Shown here: positions 60,808-64,000 of the stretch, piece after piece
Numbering within the stretch: position 1 is the stretch's first letter
How the letters are laid out: every line of letters begins with the position of its first letter
DNA from: DATGMP01 sp035293565
Lineage (GTDB): Bacteria > Pseudomonadota > Alphaproteobacteria > BOG-932 > Roseiterribacteraceae
Length of the DNA: 64,000 bases
Reading direction: 5' to 3'
Assembly: GCA_035293565.1 (NCBI GenBank)
Contig: DATGMP010000134.1
Location: 6,331-70,330 of the forward strand
The notes under the pieces: generated by a model
The model's database searches: none
What the model saw: only the letters and a program-made list of their open reading frames with translations
Told to the model about the DNA's origin: nothing
Position numbers and translations under genes: made by a program

Positions 60808-63036
60808 GTGGATAAGGTGGCGAACAATCGAACGATCGTGTCGAGCATTCTCGGAATCGCACTGTCGGTCGCGATGTCGACCCATACTTCGGGTGCTCCA
60901 GAAGGCCCTTGGCAGGATAGGGCGCTTTCCCCTGACGTGCGCGCGCTCCTGCTGCAACGGGCGCTGACCCGCGACGAGCGAAACTCCATCCTCCATGGCA
61001 TCTTCCCGGAGCTCTCGAAATCCAAGCCCGCCGATCTTATCGGCTCCGGCGGATATGTGCCGGGGGTCCCGCGCCTAGGCATCCCGCCCCTTCAGGAAAC
61101 CGATGCCAGCCTCGGTGTCGCCAATCCTCGGGAAGTTCGGAAGGGCGACGGCGCCACCGCGTTGCCATCGAGCCTGTCGATGGCCGCCAGCTTTGATCCG
61201 CAGATCGCCTATCAGGGCGGCGCGATGATCGGCTCGGAAGCGCGAAAGAAAGGCTTCGACGTGATGCTTGCGGGCGGCGTCGACCTGGCGCGCGATCCGC
61301 GGTGCGGACGCACTTTCGAATATGCAGGCGAGGATCCCTTGCTCGCCGGAACCTTGGTCGGCGAGTCGATTCGGGGGATTCAGGACCAGCGCATAATCTC
61401 CACCGTCAAGCACTTCGCGATCAATGACCAGGAAACCGGCCGTCGCGTGTTGAGCGCCGATATCGATGAAGGGGCCTTGCGCGAGTCCGATCTCCTGGCG
61501 TTCGAGATCGCCATCGAGCGCGGCCATCCTGGGTCGGTGATGTGCGCCTACAATCGCATCAACGGGGTTTATTCCTGCGCCGATCGCGACCTACTGGATC
61601 GCACGCTCAAACAGGATTGGCGGTATCCGGGATGGGTGATGTCGGATTGGGGCGCCGTTCCCGATCCGACGGCGGCGGCTCTCGCGGGAATGGATCAGGA
61701 GTCGGGCGAGGAGCTCGACCAGCTGATGTTCAAGCGCACGATCGCGGATTCGATCGCCCAAGGGCAGATTCCGGACAAGCGCCTCGACGACATGGCGCGG
61801 CGGATTTTGCGCGAAATGTTCGCCATAGGCGTTATGGACGACCCGCCGACGAAGACGCCGATCGATTATGTTGCGGATACGAAAGTCGCCGAGCGAGCCG
61901 AGGTGGCAGGCATCGTTCTTCTGAAGAACGATAGAGGCGTACTTTCGCTCGGCGCCGGCACCCGCACCATCGCGGTGATCGGCGGACATGCCGACGTCGG
62001 TGTGCTTTCCGGAGGCGGGTCTTCGCAGGTGATTCCCATTGGCGGCGCCGCCTTCAAGGCGCCTTTGCCGAAAGGATCTCCTGAATGGACCGGAGCGATC
62101 ATCTTTGATCCGTCCTCCCCTATGAAGGCCATCGAGGCCGCGGCGCCGAAGGCTCTGGTGAGCTATGATCCTGGAACAGATCCCTCCGCCGCAGCGGCGC
62201 TCGCACGGAAATCGGACGTCGCGATCGTCTTCGCGACGCAATGGCTGTCAGAGGAATATGACGCGGCGAATCTGTCGCTGCCGGACGGTCAGGATAAGCT
62301 GATCGAGGCCGTCGCTGCCGCTAATCCCCGGACGGTTGTCGTGCTCGAAACGGGAGGGCCAGTGCTGATGCCGTGGCTCGCGCGCGTCGGGGCGGTGCTC
62401 GAAGCCTGGTATCCCGGATCTGGCGGGGGAGAGGCGATCGCCGAGATCCTAGCCGGTCATGAGAATCCGTCGGGGCGGCTTCCGGTAACCTTTCCGCAGA
62501 GCGAAGGGCAGCTGCCCCGGCCGGTCCTGCCCGGGTCAGACCAGCCGAAGCCGGCCTACGCCGGCGGAGAGAAGCCCTTCGATGTTCGCTATAGCGAAGG
62601 CTCCGACGTCGGGTATCGCTGGTTTGCGGCCAAGATGCTGAAGCCGCTTTTTCCGTTCGGCTACGGGCTGTCCTACACGCGCTTCGACCACAAGAACCTG
62701 TCGGTGCGGGGAGGGAGCGCGATCGACGCGGAATTCGACGTGACGAATGTGGGAGCGAGCCCCGGCGCCGACGTCGTGCAGCTCTACGCCGACGTGCCGA
62801 CCTCTGACGGTCATACGTCCCATCGCCTTATCGGCTGGCGCAAGGTTGAGCTCAAGCCGGGCGAGACGCGGCATCTTTCGATCAAAGCCGAGCCTCGCTT
62901 GCTGGCGAACTTCGACGCCAAGGCCGACCGATGGAAGATTTTGGGCGGCGCGCTGCGCCTGCACCTCTCGTCCAATGCCGATGACGATGGACTTGTCGCT
63001 ACTGCCGCCATGGCGGCGGAAACTTTCAATCCATGA
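60808..63036 (+). CDS. GH3 beta-glucosidase, Sec-exported
   Basis: A 742-residue family 3 glycosidase with a Sec-type leader (SSILGIALSVAMSTHTSGA). Active-site blocks: PLQETDASLGVA, KHFAINDQETGRR, MCAYNRINGVYSC and nucleophile D280 in VMSDWGAV. The C-terminal domain (GGSSQVIP, EGSDVGYRWF, LFPFGYGLSYTRFD) and fibronectin-like tail are complete. It differs from the Tat-exported GH3 at 34036 in leader and in the classic SDW motif. GTG 60808 is the annotated start; GTG 60817 is an alternative and neither ribosome site is strong. Its stop overlaps the next start (ATGA). Confidence 0.9.
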   Translation: MDKVANNRTIVSSILGIALSVAMSTHTSGAPEGPWQDRALSPDVRALLLQRALTRDERNSILHGIFPELSKSKPADLIGSGGYVPGVPRLGIPPLQETDASLGVANPREVRKGDGATALPSSLSMAASFDPQIAYQGGAMIGSEARKKGFDVMLAGGVDLARDPRCGRTFEYAGEDPLLAGTLVGESIRGIQDQRIISTVKHFAINDQETGRRVLSADIDEGALRESDLLAFEIAIERGHPGSVMCAYNRINGVYSCADRDLLDRTLKQDWRYPGWVMSDWGAVPDPTAAALAGMDQESGEELDQLMFKRTIADSIAQGQIPDKRLDDMARRILREMFAIGVMDDPPTKTPIDYVADTKVAERAEVAGIVLLKNDRGVLSLGAGTRTIAVIGGHADVGVLSGGGSSQVIPIGGAAFKAPLPKGSPEWTGAIIFDPSSPMKAIEAAAPKALVSYDPGTDPSAAAALARKSDVAIVFATQWLSEEYDAANLSLPDGQDKLIEAVAAANPRTVVVLETGGPVLMPWLARVGAVLEAWYPGSGGGEAIAEILAGHENPSGRLPVTFPQSEGQLPRPVLPGSDQPKPAYAGGEKPFDVRYSEGSDVGYRWFAAKMLKPLFPFGYGLSYTRFDHKNLSVRGGSAIDAEFDVTNVGASPGADVVQLYADVPTSDGHTSHRLIGWRKVELKPGETRHLSIKAEPRLLANFDAKADRWKILGGALRLHLSSNADDDGLVATAAMAAETFNP

Positions 63037-63893
63037 GCGGCCGAACTGGAAAGGTGGGACCGGCGTTCGCGGTCGTATCGGCTATCTTGTCGGCGTCGAG
63101 CGTAGCGCCAGCGGCGACGAAGCTGGACGAGCCGCCGAAGGCCGTTTGGGTTACGCATCCCGACGCGGCGCCGAAGGGCGCGGTGACGCTCGAGTTTCGG
63201 CGCGACTTCGATCTCGCCTCGGTTCCGGCGCACGCCCTGGTCAAGGTAAGCGCGGACAATCGGTTCGTCCTCTACGTGAACGGATCGCGGGTCGGCGCAG
63301 GCCCTGCGCGCGGAGATCCCACGCACTGGCGGTACGAAACGTACGATCTCTCGCCCTATCTGCGCGCCGGCCACAATCATTTGGGCGCGCTGGTATGGAA
63401 CTGGGGCGGGCTCGCCCCGATGGCGCAGATGACCGTTCAGACCGGCTTCCTGCTCGAAGCGGAAGATTCGCGGCAAGCCTTCCTCGATTCCGGACCGGAT
63501 TGGCGGGTGGAAATCGATCATGGATTCGGCGCGACCTCGCCGTTCATGAAATTGATGAAGTACGGCTGGTATTACGCGGCCGGTCCGTCGGAGACGATCG
63601 ATGCCGTCAAGCGCGACTGGTCATGGAACGACGAGCGGGAAGCCGGCTCGTCCTGGGCGAACGCGGTGCCGGCCGTCGCGGCCGGATCAGAAGCGCCGTG
63701 GCATCTGATTCCAGATTCGCTGCCGCCGATGCGCTTCGCGCCGTCCGAAGTCGGCCGCGTGGTCCGTGCCGATCTGCCCAATGCTTCCGAATTTCCGAGC
63801 CGCCCCGTGACGATCGGGGCGCACCGGAAGACTCGCATCCTTCTCGATCACGGAACAGTCTTCTCCGCGTTCCCGAAGCTAAGGAACATCTGA
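63033..63893 (+). pseudogene. Truncated GH78-like alpha-L-rhamnosidase (N-terminal part only)
   Basis: The 286-residue frame has a leader (AFAVVSAILSASSVAPAAT) and the N-terminal sandwich domains of GH78-type rhamnosidases: FRRDFDLASVPAHALVKVSA, NRFVLYVNGSRVGAGPARGD, HWRYETYDLSPYLRAGHNHL and ALVWNWG. It breaks off after ILLDHGTVFSAFPKLR, a point where the family continues into the catalytic barrel. The next bases (GGAACATCTGAATAAG) give stops at once and look unrelated. The gene is coupled to the GH3 gene by an ATGA overlap. Interruption by a mobile element is the simplest reading; the remainder may lie beyond the window. Confidence 0.75.
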
Positions 63894-64000
63894 ATAAGTA
63901 GCGGCTGGGTCGAGTCTGCTCATTTTTGGTCTTCAGGACGTGGAGTGGGCGGTTGCGGCGGCCGCGTTGCGGAGGTTTTCCTGGTGTCGGTTACCACCGA
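63885..64000 (-). mobile_element. Possible end of an insertion sequence
   Basis: Sequence homologous to GH78 stops near 63885. On the minus strand a frame open at the window edge reads GNRHQENLRNAAAATAHSTS and stops at 63933-63935, as the tail of a protein gene such as a transposase would. The presumed outer end is GGAACATCTGAATAAG. No second end or transposase core is visible, so the identity is a guess from position. Confidence 0.35.

Noticed and set aside
1..64000. CRISPR array, tRNA or rRNA genes
   Set aside because: No regularly spaced repeats and no cloverleaf or rRNA signatures were noticed on either strand.

Overview
The window is high-GC, gene-dense DNA, probably from an alphaproteobacterium of the sphingomonad type. 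Reasons: several TonB-dependent receptors with the plug start 'EEIVVTA', many Tat-exported glycosidases, and an oxidative (De Ley-Doudoroff) galactose pathway. A steroid-degrading gammaproteobacterium such as a Steroidobacter relative is not excluded. No tRNA, rRNA or CRISPR array was seen.

Region 1 (1-22.5 kb) resembles the edge of an aromatic or steroid catabolic cluster. It holds the last codons of a 2-hydroxydienoate hydratase, an acylating aldehyde dehydrogenase and a 4-hydroxy-2-oxoacid aldolase (end of a meta-cleavage pathway, Hsa/Tes or Mhp type). It also has a LuxR-type regulator of TeiR-like size, a flavin reductase, a luciferase-like flavin oxidoreductase, a FadD3-like CoA ligase, a second AMP-binding protein with degenerate motifs, and a TetR plus Coq4-like pair divergent from an SDR across a triple operator. 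Then come a TonB receptor, another SDR, a Fur-box-controlled envelope protein, a second TonB receptor, a MATE exporter and a beta-lactamase-fold esterase.

Region 2 (23-42 kb) is a galactose/beta-glycoside locus. It has all five De Ley-Doudoroff enzymes (galactose dehydrogenase, lactonase, IlvD-type dehydratase, KDGal kinase, KDPGal aldolase), a FucP/GluP-type transporter and a GntR regulator. These are followed by Tat-exported GH2, GH3 and GH1 enzymes and a TonB receptor. A 17-bp motif recurs in three promoter regions here. Remnants of a GH65 gene, a second GH1 gene and a luciferase-like oxidoreductase mark decay.

Region 3 (42-64 kb) is an L-rhamnose/rhamnoside locus. It has TetR, XRE and DeoR regulators, RhaI isomerase, the bifunctional RhaD aldolase-dehydrogenase, a rhamnulokinase-like kinase, L-lactate dehydrogenase and RhaT. 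There are also two secreted alpha/beta hydrolases (one frameshifted), a TonB receptor paralogous to that of region 2, and GH106, GH3 and a GH78-like gene broken at the window edge, apparently by a mobile element.

Together the enzymes would strip galactose, glucose and rhamnose from a glycoside and burn the sugars. The neighbouring steroid-type genes suggest a steroidal saponin or glycoalkaloid as substrate (inference). A ~65-residue domain of no family I recognise occurs three times beside or inside the glycosidase-associated proteins.
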